Source: Bradyrhizobium huanghuaihaiense | Lineage (GTDB): Bacteria; Pseudomonadota; Alphaproteobacteria; Rhizobiales; Xanthobacteraceae | Reading direction: 5' to 3' | DNA: 64,000 nucleotides | Assembly (NCBI RefSeq): GCF_007830635.1 | Contig: NZ_VLLA01000009.1 | Coordinates: 1-64,000 of the forward strand | Shown: piece by piece, positions 49,493-58,895 of the stretch | How positions within the stretch are numbered: the stretch's first letter is position 1 | Layout: the number at the start of each line of letters is the position of its first letter | Translations under genes and position numbers: made by a program | Notes under the pieces: model-generated | The model's database searches: none | Told to the model about the DNA's origin: nothing | The model's input: only the letters and a program-made list of their open reading frames with translations

Positions 49493-51172
49493 GTGCCCCC
49501 TTGGCAGACGGCGTGCGAGCAGGTAATCGACGGCCCTTCGCGGAGGACGGAACCGATTTCTCTTCGTACGCCACTGGCGCTTCTGCTCGTTTCACTGGGT
49601 GCGATTGCTGCCGTGTGGTGGTGGCTGGCCACGCCAATCACGCTCGCGCGCGCGCCGATCGATCCCGCCGAGAAGGTTCAATGCGTCTCCTATGCGCCGT
49701 TCCGCGGCGAGCAGTCGCCGCTGAACGCATGGACCCATATCGAGGCCGACCAGATCGAGCAGGACCTGCGCCAGCTCAAGGAGATCACCGACTGCGTCCG
49801 CACCTATTCCATGGAGAATGGGCTCGACCAGGTTCCGGCGATCGCCGCCAAGGTCGGCGGGATGAAGGTGCTGCAGGGCATCTGGCTCTCCAGCAACCGC
49901 ACCAAGAATTTCGAGCAGGCCGCGCTCGCCGTCCGTCTCACCAAGGACTTTCCCAACGTCATCACCGCGGTGATCGTCGGCAACGAGGTGCTGCTGCGCG
50001 GCGAGATGACGACCGCCGATCTCGTCTCCATCATCCGCTCGGTGAAGGCGCAGGTCAGCGTGCCCGTCACCTATGCCGATGTCTGGGAGTTCTGGCTGAA
50101 GAACCGCGAGGTCTACGACGCCGTCGATTTCGTCACCATCCACATCCTGCCCTATTGGGAGGACTTTCCGGTCAAGGCGAAATTCGCCGCCTCCCATGTC
50201 GAGGCGATCCGCGAGCGCATGGCGGTGGCGTTCCCCGGCAAGGAGATCCTGATCGGCGAAACCGGCTGGCCGAGCGCGGGGCGCATGCGCGAGGGCGCGC
50301 TGCCGTCACGCACCAACCAGGCGCGCGTCGTTTCGGAAATCCTCAGCCTTGCAAAGGCGAACAAGTTTCGCGTCAACCTGATCGAGTCCTACGACCAGCC
50401 GTGGAAGCGCAAGCTGGAAGGGACCGTTGGCGGCTATTGGGGACTCTATGACTCCGTGCGCCGGAACCTGAAATATCCGCCGGGCCAGCCGATCAGCAAT
50501 TTCCCGTACTGGAAATGGTACATGAGCGCCGGCATGGGCCTGTGCGTGCTGGTGTTCGCGGTGGCGCTGATCACGCTGCGCCGGCGGCCGTGGACGCCGC
50601 GCTTCTCGGCCTGGCTCGGTGTCGCGATCTCGGCAACGACGGCGGGGAGCCTGCTCGGGATCGGCGCCGACAAGATGTTCTATGAGAGCCTCGGCCTCGG
50701 CGGCTGGGTGCATTGGGGCGCGCTGCTGCTCGCCGGCATCCTGTCGCCGATCTTCTGCGCGCAGGCGATGGTGATCGGCCGCAGTCTGCCGACCTTCCTC
50801 GATCTGCTCGGTCCGCGCGAGGGCCGGAAATGGTCGAAGCTCACCGCCGTGCTCGGCCTGACGCTGGCGGTGACCGCGGTGATCGCGGCCGAGACCGCGC
50901 TCGGCTTCGTGTTCGACCCGCGCTACCACGACTTCCCCTACGCCTCGCTGACGATGGCGGTGGTGCCGTTCGCGCTCTTGATGCTGAACCGTCCGCAGAT
51001 CGGCCAGCGTCCGATCGCGGAAGCGGTGTTCGCCGGCGTGCTCGCGCTGTCGGCGATCTATGTGCTCATCAACGAGGGGCGCGACAACTGGCAGTCGCTG
51101 TGGACCTGCGCGATCTATCTCTTGCTTGCGCTCACGCTGTGGCGGGCGCGGGCCGAGCAAATCCAAGAATGA
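49493..51172 (+). CDS. ndvC: NdvC, GH17-like glucan-modifying membrane protein
   Basis: NdvC is needed for the beta-(1,6) linkages of the cyclic glucan. From the GTG at 49493 it has 559 residues (about 62 kDa, the size I recall for NdvC). Residues about 50-330 are GH17-like, with Glu165 (VGNEVLLRG) and Glu256 (IGETGWPSAG) as candidate catalytic acids. About seven transmembrane helices follow. A TTG at 49412 and other starts are also open, so the N-terminus is uncertain. It is divergent from ndvD and ndvB. Confidence 0.87.
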   Translation: MPPWQTACEQVIDGPSRRTEPISLRTPLALLLVSLGAIAAVWWWLATPITLARAPIDPAEKVQCVSYAPFRGEQSPLNAWTHIEADQIEQDLRQLKEITDCVRTYSMENGLDQVPAIAAKVGGMKVLQGIWLSSNRTKNFEQAALAVRLTKDFPNVITAVIVGNEVLLRGEMTTADLVSIIRSVKAQVSVPVTYADVWEFWLKNREVYDAVDFVTIHILPYWEDFPVKAKFAASHVEAIRERMAVAFPGKEILIGETGWPSAGRMREGALPSRTNQARVVSEILSLAKANKFRVNLIESYDQPWKRKLEGTVGGYWGLYDSVRRNLKYPPGQPISNFPYWKWYMSAGMGLCVLVFAVALITLRRRPWTPRFSAWLGVAISATTAGSLLGIGADKMFYESLGLGGWVHWGALLLAGILSPIFCAQAMVIGRSLPTFLDLLGPREGRKWSKLTAVLGLTLAVTAVIAAETALGFVFDPRYHDFPYASLTMAVVPFALLMLNRPQIGQRPIAEAVFAGVLALSAIYVLINEGRDNWQSLWTCAIYLLLALTLWRARAEQIQE

Positions 51173-51512
51173 GCAGGCCGATCGCAAGGCCCGACAGCAC
51201 GACATTGTAGAGCACGATGCCGAGGCCGGCGGCGATGATGCCGACGGTCAGCAGCACGATCGACGGCCGCATCAGGTTGAGCGTCGCCACCACCAGCGCG
51301 ACGATGCCGAACACCGAATTCTTGAACAGCACGGTCGACACCGCGCGCGCCTTGCAGATCAGCGTCTGCAGGCCGGCGTCGCAGGCAAGGCCCACGGTCG
51401 AGAGCTCGATGCCGAGATAGCGCAGGTAAAGCGCATAGCCGACGGATGCGAAGCCGACGACGATCAGGAACTGCACCTGGTAGGGCGTGAGGCGGAAGGG
51501 CTTCTTTGTCAT
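51132..51512 (-). CDS. Four-helix membrane protein of unknown function
   Basis: The 126-residue protein has four transmembrane helices (FLIVVGFASVGYALYL, VSTVLFKNSVFGIVALVVAT, LLTVGIIAAGLGIVLY and LSGLAIGLLILGF) and a conserved-looking CDAGLQTLICKARA loop with two cysteines. It overlaps the convergent ndvC stop by 41 bases. Its place next to ndvC hints at an envelope role, but no function is proven. Confidence 0.6.
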   Translation of the reverse strand: MTKKPFRLTPYQVQFLIVVGFASVGYALYLRYLGIELSTVGLACDAGLQTLICKARAVSTVLFKNSVFGIVALVVATLNLMRPSIVLLTVGIIAAGLGIVLYNVVLSGLAIGLLILGFARPAPATA

Positions 51513-51663
51513 GGCCGCAATATGGTCGGGATGGGGGAAGGGGGCAACAGGGCAGGTGAAGGTTTTTCGGCAAGTCTGCTTGAGAAAATCGGGAACGGGA
51601 TTCACCGCGAGAATACTTGCCGACCACCAGTGCTTCGATTTTCTGCTTCCCGAGAGGGAAGCC

Positions 51664-53031
51664 CTACCGCCTGAAGAACGACGTCAGCGTCGATCCCGCC
51701 GACGCCGCCTCCGGCTTAGCCTGCTGCGCGGGCTGCTGCGGCGCCGGTGCAGGCGCGGGCTCCTCGCGCTTCGACGAGCGCTTGGAAGAGTAGCTGCGGC
51801 GGCGCTTGTCCGGTTTTGCGTTTGGTGCGGGCGCGGGTGCAGTCTCGGCTTGAGGCGCCGCGTCCTGCGTCTTCTCGGCGTTGTTCTCCTGAACCCGGTC
51901 CTGAGACTTCTCTTGTCCCTTCTCTTGCCCCTTCTCTTGCGCCTTCTCCGAACCGCCACGCATCGACAGCCGCTGGCCGTCGAACACGGTGGTCTCGCAG
52001 TGGCGGCTGCTCTCGGATAGTCCGGCGCAGAGCTTTGCGGCGGCGGCGGCGTTGATCAGCGGACCGGCCCCCAAGCGCAGCTGCATGCCGTTGCCACCTT
52101 CCTTGATCATGATGATCGGACGTAGCGCGGCGACTTCCGGATTGGATTTGGTCAAGCCGCGCCAGAGCGCGCGCAGGCCGTCGATCGAGTTGGCGCCGCC
52201 GAGGTCGATCGCAAAGCGTGTCTGCTGGACCGCGATCGCCGGCGCCTCGGCTTCGGCTGCCTCCGGCGCCTTGGCTGGTGCGGCCGCGGCGACTTCGGTC
52301 GGGGCGGGCGTGGGCTCCGGCTTCTTCTCCGTCTCGGGCTGAACCAGTCTGGATGCGGCGGGATCGGGCGGCGCCATGATCGACTTGGACGGCACCAGCG
52401 GAAGCATCGGCAGCGCCGAGGTCGTTGCCGGCGCCTGCGAGACCAGGGAGGCGGCAGCAGCGGTCTGCGGCGGCGGATTTGCCGGCTCCTTCGCTGCGTC
52501 CTTTGCGGGCTCCTTCGCCTGGTCCTTGGCGGCCGCGCGCGGCTTGTCGTTAGGGGCCGCCGGCACCGAGGCCACCGGCCCGACGCTGGGCGCAGCCGCC
52601 GCGGGCTGTGCGTCAGGGGCCGGCGTGTCCTGCGGCTTTGCGCTCTGCCGGGCGATGGCGCCGGTGACGGAATCGAGTCCTTGCTCCAGCACGGTGACGC
52701 GTGAATAGAGCCGGTCGCGATCGGTGTTCAGCGTCTCGATGGCGGCGGCGAGGCGGCGGGCCTCGTTCTGGCTTTCCTTGGTCAGCAACTGCAGCCGGTC
52801 GGCCTGGCGCGCGAGATCGGCTGAGGCGACCTGGTCACGGCGCCAGCCGAGCTGGGCCTGGTTGGCCATCACGGCAACGACGACGGCGCCGACGGCGGCC
52901 ACGCCCCACGAGCCCAGCCGCCACATCATGCGGCGGTCGAACGCGCTTTCCTCGGCCAAAAGTCCGGAGAACAGCCCGCCGGTCTCCTTGGTGCCGAAGG
53001 CGTCCGCCAGTGGGTCGGAATCCTTTGCCAT
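51664..53031 (-). CDS. Membrane-anchored protein with C-terminal SPOR-like domain
   Basis: The 455-residue protein has a transmembrane helix (SWGVAAVGAVVVAVMANQA, about 41-59) and a coiled coil (RLQLLTKESQNEARRLAAAI, then NTDRDRLYSRVTVLEQGLDS). Long Ala/Pro/Lys linkers follow. The domain at about 285-375 (FAIDLGGANSIDGLRALWRG, then LRPIIMIKEG) has the pattern of an SPOR-like domain. QEKG repeats and a basic Arg/Lys-rich tail end it. It could tie the membrane to peptidoglycan at the septum; tentative. Confidence 0.65.
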   Translation of the reverse strand: MAKDSDPLADAFGTKETGGLFSGLLAEESAFDRRMMWRLGSWGVAAVGAVVVAVMANQAQLGWRRDQVASADLARQADRLQLLTKESQNEARRLAAAIETLNTDRDRLYSRVTVLEQGLDSVTGAIARQSAKPQDTPAPDAQPAAAAPSVGPVASVPAAPNDKPRAAAKDQAKEPAKDAAKEPANPPPQTAAAASLVSQAPATTSALPMLPLVPSKSIMAPPDPAASRLVQPETEKKPEPTPAPTEVAAAAPAKAPEAAEAEAPAIAVQQTRFAIDLGGANSIDGLRALWRGLTKSNPEVAALRPIIMIKEGGNGMQLRLGAGPLINAAAAAKLCAGLSESSRHCETTVFDGQRLSMRGGSEKAQEKGQEKGQEKSQDRVQENNAEKTQDAAPQAETAPAPAPNAKPDKRRRSYSSKRSSKREEPAPAPAPQQPAQQAKPEAASAGSTLTSFFRR

Positions 53032-53205
53032 GAACGTTAAATGCCCAGCCCTGTCCGGCTTCCCCGAATCAATCAGGGAACATTAACAGGAAAACTCGGT
53101 CGCACTTGAATTCCGGGCGTTTGCGGGGGTAGCAAGGCGGCAGCTCACGAGGGCGGCGCGCCGCCTGCCGCGCCAATCGATTCGGCCGTATCTGACAGGA
53201 TTGCG

Positions 53206-54573
53206 ATGACCGCCCGTTCCAGCCTCACGATCGTGCTCGCCGCCGGTGAAGGCACGCGGATGCGATCGAACCTGCCGAAGGTGCTGCATCCCGTAGCTTC
53301 CCAGAGCCTGCTCGCCCATGTGCTCGCCGCCGCACCGAAGGGAACCGGCACCTCGCTCGCCGTCGTGATCGGACCGGATCATCAGGCGGTGGCGGATGAG
53401 GCGAAGCGCATCCGCCCCGACGCGCTCACCTTCGTGCAGAGCGAACGGCTCGGCACCGCGCATGCGGTGCTGGCGGCGCGCGAGGCCATCGCGCGCGGCG
53501 CCGACGATCTCCTGATCGCGTTCGGCGATACGCCGCTGATCTCGGCCGAGACGTTTGCGCGGCTGCGCGCGCCGCTCGAAAGGGGCGCGGCGATTGCCGC
53601 GCTCGGTTTCCGCGCCGCCGATCCGACCGGCTATGGCCGCTTCATCGTCGAGGGCGACCGCCTGGTCGCGATCCGCGAGCAGGCCGATGCCAGCGCGGAG
53701 GAGCGCAAGATCGATCTGTGCAATGCCGGCGTCATGGCGATCGACGGCCGCCGCGCGCTCGACATCCTCGACAAGATCGGCAATGCCAATTCCAAGGGCG
53801 AATATTATCTGACGGACGCGGTCGAAATCGTCCGCAAGCAGGGATGGGAGTCCGTGGTGATCGAGACCAGCGAAGACGAAGTGCGCGGCATCAACACCAA
53901 GGCGCAGCTCGCCGAGGCCGAAGCCGTGATGCAGGCGCGCTTGCGGAAGGCGGCGATGGAGGCCGGCGTCACGCTGATTGCTCCCGAGACCGTTTATCTG
54001 TCCGCCGACACCGTGTTCGGCAAGGACGTCACCATCGAGCCGTTCGTGGTGATCGGGCCGGGCGTGTCGATCGCCGACGGCGCCGTGATCCATTCCTTCT
54101 CGCACATCGTCGAGACCACGCTCGGCAAGAAGGTCTCGATCGGCCCCTATGCGCGGCTTCGTCCCGGCACCACGCTCGGCGACGGCGCGCGCATCGGCAA
54201 TTTCGTGGAGACCAAGGCGGCGACGCTGGAGGCCGGCGTCAAGGTCAACCATCTCTCCTACATTGGCGATGCCACGGTCGGTGCCAATTCCAACATCGGC
54301 GCCGGCACCATCACCTGCAACTACGACGGCTTCAAGAAGCACAAGACCATCATCGGGCAGGGCGCCTTCGTCGGCACCAATTCCTCGCTGGTCGCGCCGG
54401 TCAAGATCGGCAACGGCGCCTATATCGGCTCGGGCTCGGTGATCACGCGCGACGTGCCCGACGATGCCATGGCGCTGGAGCGCAACCAGCAGACCATCCG
54501 CGAAGGCGGTGCGGCGCGCTATCGCGAGATGAAGACCGGCGGCAAGAAACTGGAAAAGAAGCCGGAGAAGTGA
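53206..54573 (+). CDS. glmU: Bifunctional UDP-N-acetylglucosamine pyrophosphorylase / glucosamine-1-phosphate acetyltransferase
   Basis: GlmU makes UDP-GlcNAc for peptidoglycan and LPS in two steps. The 455-residue length is normal. The uridyltransferase half has LAAGEGTRMRSNLPKVLHP and FGDTPLI. The acetyltransferase half is a left-handed beta-helix with hexapeptide repeats (IGPGVSIADGAVI), the acceptor block ETKAATLEAGVKVNHLSYIG and NIGAGTITCNYDGFKKHKT. Together with glmS at 55253 the two reactions supply the same pathway. Confidence 0.96.
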   Translation: MTARSSLTIVLAAGEGTRMRSNLPKVLHPVASQSLLAHVLAAAPKGTGTSLAVVIGPDHQAVADEAKRIRPDALTFVQSERLGTAHAVLAAREAIARGADDLLIAFGDTPLISAETFARLRAPLERGAAIAALGFRAADPTGYGRFIVEGDRLVAIREQADASAEERKIDLCNAGVMAIDGRRALDILDKIGNANSKGEYYLTDAVEIVRKQGWESVVIETSEDEVRGINTKAQLAEAEAVMQARLRKAAMEAGVTLIAPETVYLSADTVFGKDVTIEPFVVIGPGVSIADGAVIHSFSHIVETTLGKKVSIGPYARLRPGTTLGDGARIGNFVETKAATLEAGVKVNHLSYIGDATVGANSNIGAGTITCNYDGFKKHKTIIGQGAFVGTNSSLVAPVKIGNGAYIGSGSVITRDVPDDAMALERNQQTIREGGAARYREMKTGGKKLEKKPEK

Positions 54574-54618
54574 GCGGCCGAGTGCCGGCGCCCGATCGGT
54601 GTTGCCAGGGCTGCGCTC

Positions 54619-54803
54619 ATGGACGACGACCTCGTCGACGATACGATCTCATTCCTCGTCAAGCGCGTCGTCACACCGCCGGGAAGATGGGTGCTGGAAC
54701 AGGTCGGCGATCCCCGCCCGACCGAGACCGCGTCGCTGGTCACCGGACTGGCGTTCTGGGCGTTCGTCGTTTTCTCGTCTTCGCCCTGGTGCTGGGATGG
54801 TGA
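54619..54803 (+). pseudogene. Frameshifted small membrane protein
   Basis: A frame MDDDLVDDTISFLVKRVVTP, then PGRWVLEQVGDP begins at 54619 and runs into a hydrophobic helix (LVTGLAFWAFVVF). The frame then switches: the next frame gives FLVFALVLGW and a stop at 54803, a natural helix end. A single-base loss between about 54766 and 54785 would explain it. The original would be a ~60-residue one-helix protein. Confidence 0.35.
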
Positions 54804-54812
54804 GGCGCGCCG

Positions 54813-55031
54813 CTATTCGTCGTCGGCGAATTCCGAGAAGATCGCGCGGGTCAGGCGCCAGCCGCGCGGCTTGGCGCGCTTGGCCGGCTCGCCTTGCTTA
54901 TGCTTGATGAAGACCGGCTTGCTTTCCTTGCCGCGCTGGGGCGGCGGCCAATGGGCGAGGTGCGTGCCCGAGGTCTCGCTGGCACGCAGATACGACGACG
55001 ACAGACCTTTGCGGTCGGATGAGCCTTTCAT
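54813..55031 (-). CDS. Small basic hypothetical protein
   Basis: The 72-residue protein (MKGSSDRKGLSSSYLRASET, then THLAHWPPPQRGKESKPVFI) is basic with a WPPP motif, a KHKQG run and an acidic tail (FSEFADDE). It has no signal or membrane helix. No family is recognised. It lies between glmU and glmS on the opposite strand. Confidence 0.55.
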   Translation of the reverse strand: MKGSSDRKGLSSSYLRASETSGTHLAHWPPPQRGKESKPVFIKHKQGEPAKRAKPRGWRLTRAIFSEFADDE

Positions 55032-55148
55032 GGCCTTGTTCTCCTACCCCGGAATCGTTGGTCAAACTTGTTGACAACAAGTTAACGTGCGGGGTTAAAG
55101 GCCGGCCACATCGACGCAGACAGAGCAATGGTGCCGGCGAATGCTGTC

Positions 55149-55170
55149 TCAATCAGCAATAATTATTGAG
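55149..55170. promoter_or_regulatory. AT-rich palindrome in the glmS promoter region
   Basis: CAATAATTATTG (55157-55168) is a perfect 12-base palindrome and is itself flanked by CTCAAT and ATTGAG in inverted order. TATATGG follows. It lies about 85 bases before the glmS start. It may be an operator or a promoter core; not proven. Confidence 0.4.
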
Positions 55171-55252
55171 TATATGGTTCCCTCGGAATTTCGCTAAAAA
55201 CTGAGCGCGTCGTTTTGGCGATTTTTCGACGATTTGGGGGATATTGATCCGC

Positions 55253-57079
55253 ATGTGCGGGATTGTCGGCATTCTCGGGCGCGAGCCGGTTGCAGAGCAA
55301 TTGGTGGATTCGCTCAAACGTCTTGAATATCGCGGCTACGACTCCGCGGGCGTCGCCACGCTCGAGGGCAAGCATCTCGAGCGCCGCCGCGCCGAGGGCA
55401 AGCTGAAGAATCTGGAGAAGCGGCTGGAAGCCGAGCCGCTCAAGGGCACGACCGGCATCGGTCACACCCGCTGGGCCACTCACGGCAAGCCGACCGTCAA
55501 CAACGCGCACCCGCATGCGACCGAGCGCGTCGCCGTGGTCCACAACGGCATCATCGAGAATTTCCGCGAGCTGCGCGAGGAGCTCGAGAAGAAGGGCACG
55601 GTGTTCCACACCGAGACCGACACCGAGATCGTGCTGCATCTCGTCGACGATCTGCTCACCCGCGGCAACAAGCCCGTGGAAGCGGTGAAGCTCGCGCTGG
55701 GACGCCTGCGCGGCGCCTTCGCGCTCGGCTTCATCTTCGCCGGCGACGACGACCTCATGATCGGCGCCCGCAACGGCCCGCCGCTCGCGATCGGTTACGG
55801 CGACGGCGAGATGTATCTCGGCTCCGATGCCATCGCGCTCGGCCCGTTCACCGACACGATCAGCTATCTCGAGGACGGCGACTGGGTCGTGCTGACCCGC
55901 AAGAGCGCCACCATCTTCGACAAGGATGGCAACGCCGTCCAGCGCGAGAAGATCAGGCATGCGGCCTCGACCTCGCTGGTCGACAAGGCCAATTACCGCC
56001 ACTTCATGGCCAAGGAGATCCACGAGCAGCCGGAAGTGGTCGGCCACACTCTGGCGCGCTATGTCGACATGGCGACCGAGCGGGTCGCGCTGCCGGTCAA
56101 GCTGCCGTTCGACTTCAAGACCATTCAGCGCATCAACATCACGGCCTGCGGCACCGCGAGCTATGCCGGCTTCGTCGCAAAGTACTGGTTCGAGCGCTTT
56201 GCGCGCGTGCCGGTCGAGGTCGATGTCGCCTCCGAATTCCGCTACCGCGAAGCGCCCTTGCGCAAGGGTGATCTCGCCATCTTCATCTCGCAGTCCGGCG
56301 AGACCGCCGACACGCTGGCGGCGCTGCGCTACGCCAAGGGCGAGGGCGTGCACACGATCGCGGTCGTCAACGTGCCGACCTCGACCATCGCGCGCGAGAG
56401 CGAGACCGTGCTGCCAACGCTGGCCGGACCCGAGATCGGCGTCGCCTCGACCAAGGCCTTCACCTGCCAGCTCATGGTGCTCGCCAATCTCGCGATCGCG
56501 GCCGGCAAGGCCAGAGGCGAATTGTCCGACGAGGACGAGACCAAGCTGGTCCATGGCCTCGTCGAGGTCCCGCGACTGATGTCGGATGCGCTCACCACCG
56601 AGCTGCAGATCGAGAAGCTCTCGCGCGAGATCGCGAAATCGCGCGACGTGCTTTATCTCGGCCGCGGCACCAGCTTCCCGCTCGCGCTCGAAGGCGCGCT
56701 GAAGTTGAAGGAAATCTCCTACATCCACGCCGAGGGCTATGCCGCCGGCGAGCTCAAGCACGGCCCGATCGCGCTGATCGACGAGACCATGCCGGTCGTC
56801 GTCATCGCGCCCTATGACCGGGTGTTCGAGAAGACCGTCTCGAACATGCAGGAGGTCGCCGCGCGCGGCGGCAGGATCATCCTGATGACCGACGCCAAGG
56901 GCGCGGAGGAGGCGACTGTCGACTCGCTCGTCACCATCGTCATGCCCGACATGGCGGCGGCGTTCACGCCGATGGTCTATGCCGTCCCGGTGCAGCTGCT
57001 CGCCTATCATACGGCTGTCATCATGGGCACCGACGTCGACCAGCCGCGCAATCTCGCGAAATCGGTGACCGTGGAATAG
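55253..57079 (+). CDS. glmS: Glutamine-fructose-6-phosphate aminotransferase
   Basis: GlmS makes glucosamine-6-phosphate from fructose-6-phosphate and glutamine, the first step to UDP-GlcNAc. The ATG at 55253 exposes the nucleophile Cys2 (MCGIVGILG) of the amidotransferase domain. The two SIS domains follow (NITACGTASYAG, then YLGRGTSFPLALEGALKLKE), and the sequence ends in a DQPRNLAKSVTVE-type C-tail. The 608-residue length is normal. An upstream in-frame start would bury Cys2 and is rejected. Confidence 0.97.
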   Translation: MCGIVGILGREPVAEQLVDSLKRLEYRGYDSAGVATLEGKHLERRRAEGKLKNLEKRLEAEPLKGTTGIGHTRWATHGKPTVNNAHPHATERVAVVHNGIIENFRELREELEKKGTVFHTETDTEIVLHLVDDLLTRGNKPVEAVKLALGRLRGAFALGFIFAGDDDLMIGARNGPPLAIGYGDGEMYLGSDAIALGPFTDTISYLEDGDWVVLTRKSATIFDKDGNAVQREKIRHAASTSLVDKANYRHFMAKEIHEQPEVVGHTLARYVDMATERVALPVKLPFDFKTIQRINITACGTASYAGFVAKYWFERFARVPVEVDVASEFRYREAPLRKGDLAIFISQSGETADTLAALRYAKGEGVHTIAVVNVPTSTIARESETVLPTLAGPEIGVASTKAFTCQLMVLANLAIAAGKARGELSDEDETKLVHGLVEVPRLMSDALTTELQIEKLSREIAKSRDVLYLGRGTSFPLALEGALKLKEISYIHAEGYAAGELKHGPIALIDETMPVVVIAPYDRVFEKTVSNMQEVAARGGRIILMTDAKGAEEATVDSLVTIVMPDMAAAFTPMVYAVPVQLLAYHTAVIMGTDVDQPRNLAKSVTVE

Positions 57080-57158
57080 GCAGAAGGGACCGGGCTGCAC
57101 TCTTCCAAAACCTGCTAGAAGACCCTAGCTTGAGTGCAGCGACTGACCTGGAACCCGA

Positions 57159-57929
57159 ATGACCACCCGCGACGACGTCCCCGCGCCGCTTGATCCCGCT
57201 CCGGAACCGCATACCGGCCTGATGGGCCGCTTCCGCAATTACTTCCTGACCGGCCTCGTCGTGACGGGGCCGATCGCAATCACTCTTTATCTCGTCTGGT
57301 GGTTCGTCACCTGGGTCGATGGCGTGGTGCGGCCGTTCGTCCCGCTGGCCTATCGGCCCGAGACCTATCTGCCCTACGGCGTTCCCGGCTGGGGACTGAT
57401 TGTCGCATTCTTCACGCTGACGCTGGTCGGCTTCCTCGCCGCGAACCTGATCGGCCGCACGCTGGTCGACGTCGGCGAGACCTTCCTCGGCCGCATCCCG
57501 GCGGTGCGCGCCATCTATCGCGGGCTGAAGCAGGTGTTCGAGACGCTGTTCTCGGGCAAGGGCTCGAGCTTCCGGAAAGTGGGCCTCGTCGAGTTTCCTT
57601 CGCCGGGGATGTGGTCGATCGTGCTGATCTCGCAATCGCCGAGCGAGGACATCGCCCGCAGCCTGCCGGGGCAGGAGGAGCACGTCTCGGTGTTCCTGCC
57701 GTGCTCGCCGAACCCGACCACCGGCTTCTTCTTCTACGTGCCCAAGAGCAAGATCATCGAGGTCGACCTCAGCGCCGAAGATGCCGCAACCCTGATCATG
57801 TCGGCCGGCGTGGTGCAGCCGGGCTCGGCGCCCGACCCGAAGAAGGCGGCTGCGCTCGCGGGCATGGCCAATGCCGCGCGCATCGCCAACGCCTCGACGC
57901 TCCAGCCTCAGCCTGCGAAGGTGGAGTAG
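57159..57929 (+). CDS. DUF502-family membrane protein
   Basis: The 256-residue protein has two transmembrane helices (YFLTGLVVTGPIAITLYLVW and GLIVAFFTLTLVGFLAANLI) and a conserved soluble part with IPAVRAIYRGLKQVFETLFS and VFLPCSPNPTTGFFFYVPKS. DUF502 proteins are broadly conserved, often beside recG or glmS in alphaproteobacteria. Molecular function is not settled. It starts 79 bases after glmS. Confidence 0.88.
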   Translation: MTTRDDVPAPLDPAPEPHTGLMGRFRNYFLTGLVVTGPIAITLYLVWWFVTWVDGVVRPFVPLAYRPETYLPYGVPGWGLIVAFFTLTLVGFLAANLIGRTLVDVGETFLGRIPAVRAIYRGLKQVFETLFSGKGSSFRKVGLVEFPSPGMWSIVLISQSPSEDIARSLPGQEEHVSVFLPCSPNPTTGFFFYVPKSKIIEVDLSAEDAATLIMSAGVVQPGSAPDPKKAAALAGMANAARIANASTLQPQPAKVE

Positions 57930-58033
57930 GGCCATTCCGCTGCGGGATGGCCGCGTTCACGCAAGGACTCGCATCCTCTGCTAGTCTCCGGTCGATCTGA
58001 GCGACTCGCTCGGAATTCGACCTGGAGTGCACG

Positions 58034-58891
58034 ATGTCCAAAACGATCGCGATCCTCGCCCCCGGCGCCATGGGCAGCGCCGTGGCCCGCCGCCTCGGCG
58101 AAAACGGCGCGCGCGTGCTGACCTCCCTGAAAGGCCGCAGCGAGGCGACGCTGAAACGGGCTGCCGACGCCGGCATGATCGGCGCCGAGGACGATGCGAT
58201 TGCGGAGGCCGACATCATCCTCTCGATCGTGCCGCCGGGCGAAGCTGTTGCACTCGCCGAACGCCTGGCCGCGCTGATCGTCCGGCGCGCCAAGAAGCCG
58301 GTCGTGGTCGACTGCAACGCCGTCAATGTCGACACCGTGCAGCGGATCGAGGAGATCATCGGCTCGGCGCAGGCGCCCTTCGTCGACGGCGGCATCATCG
58401 GCTTTCCGCCGCAGCGAGGTGGCAAAAGCCCGGCCTTCTACATGTCCGGCGAGCACGCCGGCGAAGTCGCGGTGCTGAAGGATCTCGGGCTCGACGTGCG
58501 GATCGTCGAAGGACCGGTCGGCGCTGCGTCGGCTCTCAAGATGTCCTACGCCGGCATCGTCAAGGGCCTCGCCGGCATCGGCTCGGCCATGGTGATTGCG
58601 GCAACGAAAGCGGGCGCGGCGGATGCACTGCGCGACGAGCTCGCACTGAGCCAGCCGGCGATCCTGGCCCGCCTCGAAGTGGCGCTGCCCGACATGATCC
58701 CGAAAGCCTATCGCTGGGTCGCGGAGATGCGGGAGATTTCCGGCTTTCTCGGTGACGATCATCCGGCCAGCCAGATCTATGAGGGTTTTGCGCGCTGGTT
58801 CGAGCACCTCGCGGAGGATGCGAATGGCGAGGCTGTGGATGCGGAGCTGATGAAGGCATTCGCTGCAAGCGTCGCGCAGAAGAAGACCTAG
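58034..58891 (+). CDS. NAD(P)-binding 6-phosphogluconate dehydrogenase-like oxidoreductase
   Basis: The 285-residue protein has a Rossmann opening TIAILAPGAMGSAVARRLGE (the APGAMG loop replaces the usual GLGxMG). The motif DCNAVNVDTVQRIEEI then FVDGGIIGFPPQRGGKSPAF stands where beta-hydroxyacid dehydrogenases bind substrate, and Lys at SALKMSYAGIVKG is a likely catalytic lysine. The C-terminal part resembles DUF1932. It belongs to the beta-hydroxyacid dehydrogenase superfamily; substrate unknown. Confidence 0.82.
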   Translation: MSKTIAILAPGAMGSAVARRLGENGARVLTSLKGRSEATLKRAADAGMIGAEDDAIAEADIILSIVPPGEAVALAERLAALIVRRAKKPVVVDCNAVNVDTVQRIEEIIGSAQAPFVDGGIIGFPPQRGGKSPAFYMSGEHAGEVAVLKDLGLDVRIVEGPVGAASALKMSYAGIVKGLAGIGSAMVIAATKAGAADALRDELALSQPAILARLEVALPDMIPKAYRWVAEMREISGFLGDDHPASQIYEGFARWFEHLAEDANGEAVDAELMKAFAASVAQKKT

Positions 58892-58895
58892 TCGT

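Noticed and set aside
55160..55252. A glmS ribozyme before glmS
   Set aside because: The glmS ribozyme is a Gram-positive feature and its conserved core was not seen here. Only an AT-rich palindrome is present.
55163..57100. A 645-codon frame opposite glmS
   Set aside because: It is antisense to GlmS with intact Cys2 and SIS motifs.
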